DNA from: Megasphaera_A sueciensis
GTDB lineage: Bacteria > Bacillota > Negativicutes > Veillonellales > Megasphaeraceae
Length of the DNA: 64,000 nt
Direction: 5' to 3'
NCBI RefSeq assembly: GCF_050219315.1
Contig: NZ_CP116939.1
Location: 1,364,001 to 1,428,000 of the forward strand
Shown here: one piece after another, positions 32,477-39,394 of the stretch
Position numbering within the stretch: the first letter of the stretch is position 1
Layout of the letters: every line of letters starts with the position of its first letter
Translations under genes and position numbers: made by a program
The notes under the pieces: generated by a model
Database searches by the model: none
What the model saw: the letters and a program-made list of their open reading frames with translations, nothing else
What the model was told of the DNA's origin: nothing

Positions 32477-33642
32477 AATGTTTTATCTCCTTTTTGAATA
32501 AAATCTTCTAATAACGTATCATCAAAATCGTCGGCAACATCCTGTAGCTGCATCGGTTCCCGCTTATCCGTTTCTGAAACCAGCGTCGGCTTGCCTTCCG
32601 GTTTTTCAATAAATTCCTTTAATAGTTCACTAAAATGTTTCTTACCGCATAATTTTTCTAATTCCGTAATGGTTTTGAGCTCGCGGGGTTTATATACCGT
32701 ATCGTGTTCATACCCGTTGAGCTGCAGGATAGAAGCTGCCTTGTCCTCGTCGGTGATCTTGCGCCGGCTGATGCCCTCTACTACTTTGAGCCCCGGCCAG
32801 GTGGTACCGGAAAGAGCTTCGGAGAGTGCATACTCCTCGATATCCTTCAACCAGGATTTTATTTCCTTGGCCTTTAAGATAATATCTGAAATTTCCCAGT
32901 CCTCCAGCTCCGCACCGGGTGCAAAGTCTTTTTTAACAGAAGACAGCATATACTCTGCCAACGCCCGGCACGTAGTACGGCACCGGCAAAACCGGCAATG
33001 CACTCCGGCTGTCGGGGCGCCCTTACCACTCCACGCCTGCTGCGCAATAGGGCGAATCGATGTGCCCCAAGCAAGCAGTTCCGCAATAGATATTTCATCC
33101 GTAGAAACGCTGTCCAGCCGCGGCTGCACGATCGTCATTTTGACATTGTCGTAACCGTAGCAGATACCGAACGCATTGTGCGCCCCTAGTGCGTAAAGCC
33201 GCATCTGTGTATTTCCTACGGCAGAAACGGGCGCCCCCTTTCCGTATTTCAGATCTACAATTTCTATATAGTGATCTGATACGATCACCGTATCGCCTGT
33301 CCCGAATCCTTCAGGAGCCCATGGCGAATAGTCTAAGTGATATTCGATATGTACTTCAGCATCCGGTGAAACAGCTCGAGCTTCGTTGATCTTTTCCACT
33401 ACGATATCTGCGTATTTCATTACCGCTTCAATCATTTCCTGATCCGTTTCCGCACTGATAGAAGAAAAACCTGGCACTTTTAGATACTCTTTCAGGTACT
33501 GTTCCGCCAGCGCATGCGCCCGTGTGCCCTCTTCCGCATACGGGCTTGTCGTATCAGTGAGCTTTTCCTCCATCCGAGCCGAGGGCGTGCATACCAGCCA
33601 TCGGCCCGAGCTGGAAGCGGACAACAATGCATGTTCTCCCAT
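32473..33642 (-). CDS. DUF2800 Cas4-like PD-(D/E)xK nuclease
   Basis: This 389-residue protein begins HALLSASSSGRWLVCTPSARM and has EGTRAHALAEQYLK, AEVHIEYHLDYSPWAPEGFGT, IVDLKYGKGAPVSA and PTAGVHCRFCRCRTTCRALA. The GTxxH, IVDLKYG (D...E/DxK) and CxxCxxxxxC (iron-sulfur-like) elements define DUF2800, a Cas4/RecB-like phage nuclease. It is probably a recombination or DNA-end-processing exonuclease acting with DUF2815. Both gene ends overlap neighbours. Confidence 0.88.
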   Translation of the reverse strand: MGEHALLSASSSGRWLVCTPSARMEEKLTDTTSPYAEEGTRAHALAEQYLKEYLKVPGFSSISAETDQEMIEAVMKYADIVVEKINEARAVSPDAEVHIEYHLDYSPWAPEGFGTGDTVIVSDHYIEIVDLKYGKGAPVSAVGNTQMRLYALGAHNAFGICYGYDNVKMTIVQPRLDSVSTDEISIAELLAWGTSIRPIAQQAWSGKGAPTAGVHCRFCRCRTTCRALAEYMLSSVKKDFAPGAELEDWEISDIILKAKEIKSWLKDIEEYALSEALSGTTWPGLKVVEGISRRKITDEDKAASILQLNGYEHDTVYKPRELKTITELEKLCGKKHFSELLKEFIEKPEGKPTLVSETDKREPMQLQDVADDFDDTLLEDFIQKGDKTL

Positions 33643-34049
33643 TATTCCGCCCCAATTGCTTTCAGGAAGTCCGGCATTTGAGACTGTGCCATATGAGATA
33701 AACGATCTAGTTTATTTGCTTTCAGCCACGCATTGGCCGCATCCATCGTTTTGGTTTTATCTTTTTTGAGCAGCGGTGTCATTTTTTTGCGGAGCTCCTG
33801 ATTTTGAGCGTCCGTAATAACGGCGTCCGTTGGTTCTTCTACCTGTGCCGTCTGCGGAGTCTCCGGAGCTGTTGTTTCAACAGGTTTTGTAACTGTTTTT
33901 TCTGGAATGGCTTCCTTAGCCGGCTGTACTACATTAACAACATTTGGTTCCTTGACTTGTAAAAAATCCTTCAGTACTTCGCTAAAGGTATTCAGCGTGG
34001 TAAGCAGTGCCGGTGATTCATCTAATATTACATGTACATTAATATCCAT
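33642..34049 (-). CDS. hypothetical protein of early operon
   Basis: This 135-residue protein has an N-terminal strand-helix segment (DINVHVILDESPALLTTLN, TFSEVLKDFLQV), a Pro/Thr/Glu-rich linker (~40-80) and a helical C-terminus (QELRKKMTPLLKKDKTKTMD, AANAWLKANKLDRLSHMAQ). Short proteins of this organisation precede DUF2800 in many Firmicutes prophages, where the C-terminal part resembles a helical SAP/rho-N-like binding module. Function is unknown. Its stop shares a base with the DUF2800 start. Confidence 0.6.
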   Translation of the reverse strand: MDINVHVILDESPALLTTLNTFSEVLKDFLQVKEPNVVNVVQPAKEAIPEKTVTKPVETTAPETPQTAQVEEPTDAVITDAQNQELRKKMTPLLKKDKTKTMDAANAWLKANKLDRLSHMAQSQMPDFLKAIGAE

Positions 34050-34080
34050 AATTTATAATCTCCCTTCGAATGTAAAACAT

Positions 34081-34374
34081 TTACAAATTGCTTCTTTTTG
34101 TGTTATAGTTACCTTGAACTAATAATTTTTTTTGCAGAGCCGTTGACATTGCCGTGTCAGCGGCTTTTCCATTGTCTAATATTTTTAAATCTTTGCAGTT
34201 AAGTGGTTTTCCTAGAACAACATTAATTTTTAATCGATTGGTATCATCCAATCCGATTTGCATAACACCATCCTTTAAAATTGCTACTAATTCCCCTTCT
34301 GAGGGATCGTATTTTTCGCCCTCAATTTTCTTATACCGTTCAAGTACTTCTCTTGCAATTGAAATAATATCCAT
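34081..34374 (-). CDS. hypothetical early protein
   Basis: This 97-residue protein begins DIISIAREVLERYKKIEGE and has DPSEGELVAILKDGVMQIGL, then INVVLGKPLNCKDLKILDNG. It is a small mixed alpha/beta protein of the early operon, 20 bases after the upstream gene. No family is recognised. Confidence 0.5.
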   Translation of the reverse strand: MDIISIAREVLERYKKIEGEKYDPSEGELVAILKDGVMQIGLDDTNRLKINVVLGKPLNCKDLKILDNGKAADTAMSTALQKKLLVQGNYNTKRSNL

Positions 34375-34393
34375 TTATTCGCTTTTCACCTCC

Positions 34394-34606
34394 TCACACA
34401 ACTTCCCATAAACCATATGCCAGTAGACAGCCCATGCCTGCATAAACCCCAAGCCAAAAAACAATTTCCAGAGCGTCCTTGATTGTTGCGGGTTCGCCAT
34501 AGTCAAGGGCTTTATTATAACAAATGACATTTAGTTCCTGCCGCCGTTCGTGATTTTGGTTTACGAACCGCCATGGTGTGCCGATATAATCCGTTGTTTC
34601 ATTCAT
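34394..34606 (-). CDS. small membrane protein of early operon
   Basis: This is a 70-residue protein. The N-terminal part is polar (GTPWRFVNQNHERRQELNV). The C-terminal ~22 residues (DALEIVFWLGVYAGMGCLLA, YGLWEVV) form one probable membrane segment. Its start overlaps the end of the excisionase-like gene by 4 bases. Function is unknown; it could be a superinfection or host-interaction protein, but that is only a guess. Confidence 0.5.
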   Translation of the reverse strand: MNETTDYIGTPWRFVNQNHERRQELNVICYNKALDYGEPATIKDALEIVFWLGVYAGMGCLLAYGLWEVV

Positions 34607-34857
34607 GCTGTTTCTCCTCCTTTCTGCTTGGCTATGCTGACCGGATTATGTATTTCATATCGGCGTTCTCCATAGCGGAGTTCACATTTTTTCCGGAGCC
34701 AATCGGAAAATGCGTCAGCATGTATCAATCTTTTACCTCCACGAGCCCCTATCTTCATACTGGGGAAATCAAAATCTTTGGCCCAATCCCGGATTTGTTC
34801 ATCTGATACAGAGGCAACTTTTGCCGCTTCCTCGACAGTAATACATATCTTTTCCAT
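34603..34857 (-). CDS. excisionase-family helix-turn-helix protein
   Basis: This 84-residue protein starts at ATG 34857 after GGTGT. ITVEEAAKVASVSDEQIRDW with FPSMKIGARGGKRLIHADAF is the MerR-like winged helix layout (EAAxxxxVSxxxIRxW ... GxRxxIHxxxFxxWL) of the excisionase/Xis family. In an early operon next to cro it may act as Xis or as a regulator. Confidence 0.75.
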   Translation of the reverse strand: MEKICITVEEAAKVASVSDEQIRDWAKDFDFPSMKIGARGGKRLIHADAFSDWLRKKCELRYGERRYEIHNPVSIAKQKGGETA

Positions 34858-34868
34858 TAGGTTACACC

Positions 34869-35060
34869 TCACTTTCTTTGGTGATCTGATATGAATTTGA
34901 TTAAATTCGAAGCAGCAAATGCCGATTTTAAATACTTGTTAAAATAGGGATGCCACTCCTTTACGTTTTTTCCTCCATATGCAATAATTTTTACCGAACC
35001 ATCATTGTCCACATAAGCACCTAATGAAAATGTTTTGTCTACTAATCTTTTAGTCGCCAT
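34869..35060 (-). CDS. 63-aa hypothetical early protein
   Basis: This short protein (TKRLVDKTFSLGAYVDNDGS, VKIIAYGGKNVKEWHPYFNK, AASNLIKFISDHQRK) is of unknown family. It has a good ribosome site (GGGAGGTGAG) and a 13-bp operator copy upstream (35103-35115), so it belongs to the early leftward operon. A helical C-terminus is visible. Confidence 0.5.
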   Translation of the reverse strand: MATKRLVDKTFSLGAYVDNDGSVKIIAYGGKNVKEWHPYFNKYLKSAFAASNLIKFISDHQRK

Positions 35061-35102
35061 CCGCTCTCACCTCCCTTCGGTGTTTCGTGTTGACACATTT
35101 CT

Positions 35103-35115
35103 ACACTTTAAGTGT
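35103..35115. promoter_or_regulatory. operator-like palindrome, distal copy
   Basis: ACACTTTAAGTGT is a 13-bp palindrome with the same ACAC(T/G)-N3-(A/C)GTGT form as three sites in the cI-cro intergenic region. It lies just downstream of cro and 43 bases upstream of the next early gene, so a repressor bound here could control a second early promoter. Confidence 0.6.
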
Positions 35116-35117
35116 GT

Positions 35118-35333
35118 TTACGGGGTATAAAAAAGAGATTCAATTGATGCTTTATAATAGTTTGAAAGTTTTACTTTTACCTCATCTCTTGGAACTCGCC
35201 TTCCCTGTTCGTACATGCCCAAAGCAGATGAGCTAATTCCTATGTCACAAGCGACTTTTCCTTGAGGTATAGCACCTCTCAATCTAACTAGCCGTTCACC
35301 AATTGTTTTTTTATTTGCCATAATGCTATTCAT
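35118..35333 (-). CDS. Cro-like XRE repressor
   Basis: This 71-residue protein starts at ATG 35333 (GAGGTGAG upstream). IGERLVRLRGAIPQGKVACDI with SSSALGMYEQGRRVPRDEV is an XRE helix-turn-helix, and its recognition helix segment (GMYEQGRR) is identical to that of the divergently transcribed repressor. Shared recognition residues fit two proteins competing for the same operators. It is the first gene of the early leftward operon. Confidence 0.85.
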   Translation of the reverse strand: MNSIMANKKTIGERLVRLRGAIPQGKVACDIGISSSALGMYEQGRRVPRDEVKVKLSNYYKASIESLFYTP

Positions 35334-35350
35334 TAGTACTCACCTCTTTT

Positions 35351-35389
35351 CTACACTCGTAGTGTAGCATTTTGTTATTAAAAAGTCAA
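35351..35389 (-). promoter_or_regulatory. PR-like promoter of cro with operator
   Basis: On the minus strand TTGACT (35389-35384) is 17 bases from TACACT (35366-35361), close to the sigma-70 consensus. A 17-bp palindrome CTACACT-CGT-AGTGTAG (35351-35367) covers the -10 element. Repressor bound there would block cro and the early operon. Confidence 0.75.
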
Positions 35390-35439
35390 CACTAAAAGTG
35401 TGATTTACTATTGTATTTTCACACGCTACGTGTTAAAAT
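35389..35439 (+). promoter_or_regulatory. repressor promoter with two operators
   Basis: TTGTAT (35411-35416) and TAAAAT (35434-35439) are 17 bases apart, upstream of the repressor start. The palindromes ACACT-AAA-AGTGT (35389-35401) and ACACG-CTA-CGTGT (35421-35433) lie before the -35 and inside the spacer. The second copy would allow autoregulation or Cro repression. The overall layout is lambda-like, with three operators about 32-36 bases apart between divergent promoters. Confidence 0.7.
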
Positions 35440-35461
35440 AACTCATATAGAGGTGATACTA

Positions 35462-35824
35462 ATGGCATTTAAAGATAAAATTAAAGAATTACGATTAGCT
35501 CGAAATTTAACACAAGAAGAAGTAGCCAGAGGAACAGGTTTATCCGCTAGTTCAGTAGGAATGTATGAACAAGGCAGAAGAAAACCAAGCTTTGAGGTAC
35601 TAGAAGCCTTTGCCGATTTTTTTAATGTCGATATGAATACGTTAACTGCAAAAGATCAAGGCTATTACAACGATCCCGAAATTGCTGCCATGGCAGAAGA
35701 ATTGCGTACCAATCCTAAAATGCGTATTCTTTTTGATGCATCCAAAGATTTGAATAAACAAGATATTGATTTTGCTATTAATATGATTAAGGAATTAAAG
35801 AAAAAAGAAGGTATTGACGATTGA
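35462..35824 (+). CDS. CI-like XRE repressor
   Basis: This 120-residue protein starts at ATG 35462, preceded by GAGGTGATACTA. The N-terminal XRE domain (KIKELRLARNLTQEEVARGT, GLSASSVGMYEQGRRKPS) is followed by EVLEAFADFFNVDMNTL and a short helical C-terminus (LFDASKDLNKQDIDFAIN). It has no LexA/CI-type protease domain. Induction probably depends on the ImmA-like peptidase encoded immediately downstream, as in ICEBs1 and phi105-like phages. Confidence 0.85.
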   Translation: MAFKDKIKELRLARNLTQEEVARGTGLSASSVGMYEQGRRKPSFEVLEAFADFFNVDMNTLTAKDQGYYNDPEIAAMAEELRTNPKMRILFDASKDLNKQDIDFAINMIKELKKKEGIDD

Positions 35825-36084
35825 ATATTATCCTTATTTATAAATCAATGCCTTTGCACATGAAAGCTTTAGTGCACCCTAATGAGGACGAGACATACAC
35901 CATTTTTGTAAACTCTTTGATTGATCACGATAATCAGGTCAAGGCCGTTCTCCATGAAGTGCAACATATTCAAGGCGGTGATTTTGATGCCGAAGCGCAT
36001 GCAAATTTATTGGAGTATTTATTACATAACCAAGAGATTGCAGAATCTGATTTGCCAGATGTAAAGTTTTTTGTAGTTGCTTGA
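35821..36084 (+). CDS. ImmA/IrrE-like zinc metallopeptidase (short)
   Basis: This 87-residue protein starts at TTG 35821, overlapping the repressor stop (TTGA). MPLHMKALVHPNEDETYTIF is followed by AVLHEVQHIQGGDFD, giving HExxH zinc motif (LHEVQHI), and then a helical end. ImmA-type proteases cleave the cognate XRE repressor to trigger induction. It is short compared with usual ImmA (~130-170 residues), as is common for phage versions. Confidence 0.85.
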   Translation: MNIILIYKSMPLHMKALVHPNEDETYTIFVNSLIDHDNQVKAVLHEVQHIQGGDFDAEAHANLLEYLLHNQEIAESDLPDVKFFVVA

Positions 36085-36121
36085 TTTTTTGCGCAATTTA
36101 CTTAACTTTGTTCAGCGCGGA

Positions 36122-36172
36122 TAAACTATAAATATTTAATAAAGTTAGTCATTATTCGATATTTATAGTTTA
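36122..36172. repeat. 14-bp perfect inverted repeat upstream of membrane gene
   Basis: TAAACTATAAATAT (36122-36135) and its exact complement ATATTTATAGTTTA (36159-36172) flank a 23-base spacer, between the immA-like gene and the lysogenic membrane-protein gene. There is no T-run, so it is unlikely to be a terminator. It could be an operator or a stem in the 5' leader. Confidence 0.6.
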
Positions 36173-36207
36173 AATTAATATTTTTATTTCAACATAAGGA
36201 GGAGTTA

Positions 36208-36873
36208 ATGATGATAATTTTATTTACTATTTTATTTTTTCTTGCCATCATTTCTTTAATTTTAGGATTAATAAAACCAAGTTTAATTATTCGATGGGGC
36301 CCGAACGAAAAGAAAACCAGAAGTAAAGCTGCTTTAATTAGTATTGTGGCCATCGTTATTTTTGCTATTGGCGCAATGTCCTCTACTAGTTCCACGCCAA
36401 AGACATCCACCTCTGAACCTGCAGCAAAAGCATCACAGGAAACACAAAAAACAATCCAATGGAATAAGTCTGATCCTGACGCATTAAAAAACGGTAATAT
36501 GAAAATAGCTATTGGAGAAATAAAAAAACATGAGACCTTAGCTCCTATTGCCGAGTCTCAAAATCCAACAGCTGTCTATAAGTCCCCATGGGACTACTAT
36601 GGTAAGGTGATTGCTTTTACGGGCACAGTAGCTATCGCCGAGAATACCCCTCCCGACAATGATTTATCTAAAGCACTTGGCGGTGAAGCATGCGAAATTG
36701 TCATCGAATCCACTGACAAAGTAATTGTAGACGCCATGATTGCTGGAAATGCTAACAATATCCAAGTAGGACAACAGGTAACGTTATATGGGTATCCAAT
36801 AGGACGAACTGAGGTAAAAAATAAACTCGGCGGATCCTTTACACATTTAGTAGTTATTGGCAAATTGCAATAG
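36208..36873 (+). CDS. membrane-anchored OB-like protein, probable lysogenic-conversion gene
   Basis: This 221-residue protein starts at ATG 36208 after AAGGAGGAG. It has two membrane segments (residues ~2-27, LFTILFFLAIISLILGLI; ~44-60, LISIVAIVIFAIGAM), then a Ser/Thr-rich linker and an exported-looking C-terminal domain. That domain contains YGKVIAFTGTVAIAEN, ACEIVIESTDKVIVDA and VGQQVTLYGYPIGRTEV with FTHLVVIGKLQ, an OB-fold-like pattern. It is transcribed with the lysogenic genes rather than the lytic ones, which suggests expression in the lysogen. Superinfection exclusion is a possible role but is not shown. Confidence 0.6.
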   Translation: MMIILFTILFFLAIISLILGLIKPSLIIRWGPNEKKTRSKAALISIVAIVIFAIGAMSSTSSTPKTSTSEPAAKASQETQKTIQWNKSDPDALKNGNMKIAIGEIKKHETLAPIAESQNPTAVYKSPWDYYGKVIAFTGTVAIAENTPPDNDLSKALGGEACEIVIESTDKVIVDAMIAGNANNIQVGQQVTLYGYPIGRTEVKNKLGGSFTHLVVIGKLQ

Positions 36874-36901
36874 GGATCTCCTAAAAACAAAATAATAAAA
36901 A

Positions 36902-36937
36902 TCCCGTCACCGGCTGCCATCGATAATGATGACGGGA
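36902..36937 (+). promoter_or_regulatory. hairpin just before RhuM-Fic ribosome site
   Basis: TCCCGTCA (36902-36909) pairs with TGACGGGA (36930-36937) across 20 bases. The right arm is directly followed by the AGGAAG ribosome site of the RhuM-Fic gene. It may terminate the upstream transcript or modulate translation. Confidence 0.4.
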
Positions 36938-36950
36938 AGGAAGTGAAAAC

Positions 36951-37883
36951 ATGGATAATGATTTGGTTTTATTTAAAGATGGTCAATTTGAACTAAATGT
37001 TACCGTCACACCAGAAAAAGATACCGTTTGGCTTAGTGCAAATCAAATGGCTTTACTATTTGATAAAGATGAAAAGACAATTCGTCGACATATCAATAAT
37101 GTTTTCTCTGATAATGAAGTGGAGAAAAATAACAACACGCAAAAAATGCGTGTTGTTGGAGTCAAACAAAAAGTTGCTTTTTATACACTTGATGTAATCA
37201 TTTCCGTTGGCTATCGTGTGAAATCTCAGCGTGGCATTCTATTTCGAAAATGGGCGAATAGTATCTTAAAGCAATATCTTCTTCAAGGTTATGCTTTAAA
37301 CAATCCCAGGCTGAAAGTTTTGAATAAAGTAATCAATATCCAGTCCAGCATTATTGCCGGTATTGTTGGCATTGACACAAATGAAGTTATGACCGTAATA
37401 CAGGAATATTCACAAGCACTAGAATTACTGGATGATTATGATCACCAATGTATTACTGTGCCACACGGATCCAGCTGCACATATCAATTAGAATCTGATG
37501 AATGTATGTCTATTATACACAACATGGAATTCAGTAAAACATCAGATATATTTGGAATTGAAAAAGAGCCAGGGAAATTACAAAGTATATTAGCCGCGAT
37601 TTATCAAAGCGCTTTTGGTAAAGAAGTATATCCAACACTAGAAGATAAAGCTGCCAATCTATTATATTTTCTTATCAAAGATCATCCTTTTAATGATGGA
37701 TGCAAACGCATAGCCGCTACATTATTTTTATACTTTTTGGATAAAAACAAAGCATTATATCGTGGAAAAGACAAAATTATTAGCGATAGTGCTTTAGTTG
37801 CCATTACTTTAATGATTGCAGAATCCAATCCCAAAGAAAAAGATATTATGATACAAGTTATTATGAATTTTCTACATTGGTAA
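36951..37883 (+). CDS. RhuM-like / Fic domain fusion protein
   Basis: This 310-residue protein has an N-terminal ~150-residue RhuM (virulence) domain: VWLSANQMALLFDKDEKTIR, HINNVF, KQKVAFYTLDVIISVGYRV and FRKWANSILKQYLLQGYAL. The C-terminal Fic/DOC domain (~185-310) has KLQSILAAIYQSAFGKEVYP and the Fic core HPFNDGCKRIAATLFLYFL. Fic proteins transfer AMP or related groups to target proteins. Canonical motif is HPFx(D/E)GNGR or GNKR; here the Asn position is Cys. Located between the immunity genes and integrase in the direction of lysogenic transcription, it is a probable conversion or defence gene. Whether it is active is unclear. Confidence 0.85.
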   Translation: MDNDLVLFKDGQFELNVTVTPEKDTVWLSANQMALLFDKDEKTIRRHINNVFSDNEVEKNNNTQKMRVVGVKQKVAFYTLDVIISVGYRVKSQRGILFRKWANSILKQYLLQGYALNNPRLKVLNKVINIQSSIIAGIVGIDTNEVMTVIQEYSQALELLDDYDHQCITVPHGSSCTYQLESDECMSIIHNMEFSKTSDIFGIEKEPGKLQSILAAIYQSAFGKEVYPTLEDKAANLLYFLIKDHPFNDGCKRIAATLFLYFLDKNKALYRGKDKIISDSALVAITLMIAESNPKEKDIMIQVIMNFLHW

Positions 37884-37921
37884 CAAAAACTCCCTCATCG
37901 TGTTTGCACCACAATGAGGGA
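37884..37921. terminator. hairpin between RhuM-Fic and integrase
   Basis: TCCCTCAT (37891-37898) pairs with ATGAGGGA (37914-37921), with further internal pairing (CGTGTTTGC/ACCACA region). The T-run is on the minus strand (AGTTTTT), so as an intrinsic terminator it is best oriented leftward; rightward it may still slow polymerase after the RhuM-Fic gene. Confidence 0.5.
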
Positions 37922-37940
37922 AAACATAATCGCACCACCG

Positions 37941-37984
37941 TTCAAAATGGGCTGATTACCTATATAGTATACCATAATCAGCCC
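37941..37984 (+). promoter_or_regulatory. integrase promoter region with 10-bp inverted repeat
   Basis: GGGCTGATTA (37949-37958) and TAATCAGCCC (37975-37984) are perfect inverted repeats around TATAGT (37963-37968), a plausible -10 with TTCAAA (37941-37946) 16 bases upstream. A regulator binding the repeat would cover the integrase promoter. Confidence 0.45.
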
Positions 37985-38018
37985 CCTATTTCACTATATC
38001 TAAGGAGCTGATTTTATC

Positions 38019-39107
38019 ATGCCAAAATTAAAGAAACGTACCGACGGCCGCTATACAATTACTGCCACTATTAATGGAAAACGTAAGTATTTTTATGGTC
38101 GCACACGAATTGAAGCACAAGAAAAATGTGACGCGTATGAAAAACAATCGGATAACATAGCCAATTTTAATGCAGATATAACAATTGCTGAATGGGCACC
38201 GGAATGGCTGCATATAAAGGAGCCAACCGTATCCCCTGTGACAATGGATAGCTACAAACACATTATAGATAATCACATTCTGCCGCTAATTGGGAATGTG
38301 AAGCTATGTGAATTAACGGTGATTATGGTACGGCGACTATTAGATATAAAGCTTGAAAAAAATCTGTCTTCACGAACCGTCCGCTATATCTATACCGTGC
38401 TTAATGCTATGGTCAAGCAAGCCGTTAATGATGAACTAATAGGTAAAAACGTTGTTTCAAAGGTTCAAAAACCAAAATTAGTGAAAACCCATGAAATGGT
38501 TACACTGTCAGCCGATGAAGTGAAAAAATTTTTGTCTATTATCAAGAACGAAGAACACCATGCCTTTTTTAAGCTTGCGTTTGCATCCGGACTGCGCCGA
38601 TCAGAACTTCTTGGCCTTGCATGGAGCAATGTTGACTTTAAAAAACAAACGATTACGGTAGAACAAACCGTGATTCGTGTCGGCAACGATATCATACTGT
38701 CAAAATCAACCAAAAATGCCTCGTCAAAGCGTTCTGTTAAGCTTGATACTGAAACGATGGCAGAGTTAAAGAAACACTCCATAACCGTCAAAAAGCGAAT
38801 GTTATCGACATATGAATGGATCAATAATGATTTGGTATTCCCAGGTGAAAAGGGAAATCCCACATATCCGACCTATGCGTCAGAACTTTGCAAAAAATAT
38901 GCTGCAGCAATTGGTAAGCCGGCGTTTTCCATGCATGGAACGAGGCATACCCACGCAACGCTGCTTATTGAAGCAGGTGTTAATTTCAAAGTCATTCAAA
39001 CACGACTGGGGCACGCATCATTTAATGAAACCATGGATACTTATTCACACCTTACACCCATACTTGAATACGATGCCGTTGACAAGTTAGAGAAAATACT
39101 TTCGTGA
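38019..39107 (+). CDS. int: prophage tyrosine integrase
   Basis: This 362-residue protein starts at ATG 38019 after AAGGAGCTG. The N-terminal arm-binding AP2-like domain (KRTDGRYTITATINGKRKYF, RTRIEAQEKCDAYE) is followed by a core-binding SAM-like domain (WAPEWLHIKEPTVSPVTMDS). The catalytic domain has Arg in GLRRSELLGLAW, Lys in the beta-hairpin (STKNASSKRSV), HxxR in SMHGTRHTHATLL, His in RLGHASF and Tyr in MDTYSHLTP. It is adjacent to the 3' end of tRNA-Leu, where it integrates. Length is usual for Int of Firmicutes prophages. Confidence 0.95.
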   Translation: MPKLKKRTDGRYTITATINGKRKYFYGRTRIEAQEKCDAYEKQSDNIANFNADITIAEWAPEWLHIKEPTVSPVTMDSYKHIIDNHILPLIGNVKLCELTVIMVRRLLDIKLEKNLSSRTVRYIYTVLNAMVKQAVNDELIGKNVVSKVQKPKLVKTHEMVTLSADEVKKFLSIIKNEEHHAFFKLAFASGLRRSELLGLAWSNVDFKKQTITVEQTVIRVGNDIILSKSTKNASSKRSVKLDTETMAELKKHSITVKKRMLSTYEWINNDLVFPGEKGNPTYPTYASELCKKYAAAIGKPAFSMHGTRHTHATLLIEAGVNFKVIQTRLGHASFNETMDTYSHLTPILEYDAVDKLEKILS

Positions 39108-39154
39108 TGTTGTCAAAATGTTGTCAAAACGCGCATAACTAAATGTTGTCAAAT
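39107..39154. repeat. direct repeats, candidate integrase arm sites
   Basis: ATGTTGTCAAA occurs at 39107, 39118 and 39143, in the same orientation, within 48 bases between int and the attachment site. Repeats of this size and position are typical arm-type binding sites of tyrosine integrases. Confidence 0.6.
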
Positions 39155-39157
39155 AAA

Positions 39158-39184
39158 AATAGCACCCCGCAGGGTGCTATTTTA
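39158..39184 (+). terminator. intrinsic terminator after integrase
   Basis: AATAGCACCC and GGGTGCTATT form a GC-rich stem with a short CGCA loop followed by TTT. It ends integrase transcription before the tRNA gene and probably shields the tRNA on the other strand. Confidence 0.8.
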
Positions 39185-39189
39185 CTGTA

Positions 39190-39273
39190 TGGTGCCGGGG
39201 GTGGGACTTGAACCCACACGGTGTTACCCGCCTGATTTTGAGTCAGGTGCGTCTGCCATTCCGCCACTCCGGC
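39190..39273 (-). tRNA. tRNA-Leu(CAA), prophage attachment site
   Basis: The minus-strand sequence folds as a class II tRNA of 84 bases, including an encoded CCA. The 5' acceptor is GCCGGAG, the anticodon stem-loop CCTGA-CTCAAAA-TCAGG has anticodon CAA, a variable arm follows, and the T arm is GTGGG-TTCAAGT-CCCAC. The acceptor pairs GCCGGAG with CCCCGGC, with one A6-C67 mismatch. The 3' end faces the integrase, so the prophage junction lies in the 3' half and the 3' part is phage-derived. The mismatch might mark a difference between the phage core and the original host tRNA. Confidence 0.92.
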
Positions 39274-39394
39274 ATATATTGTTTTCCCGAGTACAAAAAA
39301 TATCATACCATACTGTATCCCATTCGTCAAGTTTTTTTGAAGTGGAGCCAATTTTTATAACCGGTTCCACTATTGCAGTCTAATTTTTAAGAGG

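Noticed and set aside
35118..36084. Toxin-antitoxin system from the XRE genes and small peptidase
   Set aside because: Divergent XRE genes with shared operators and an HExxH ImmA-like protein are better explained as the phage immunity region.
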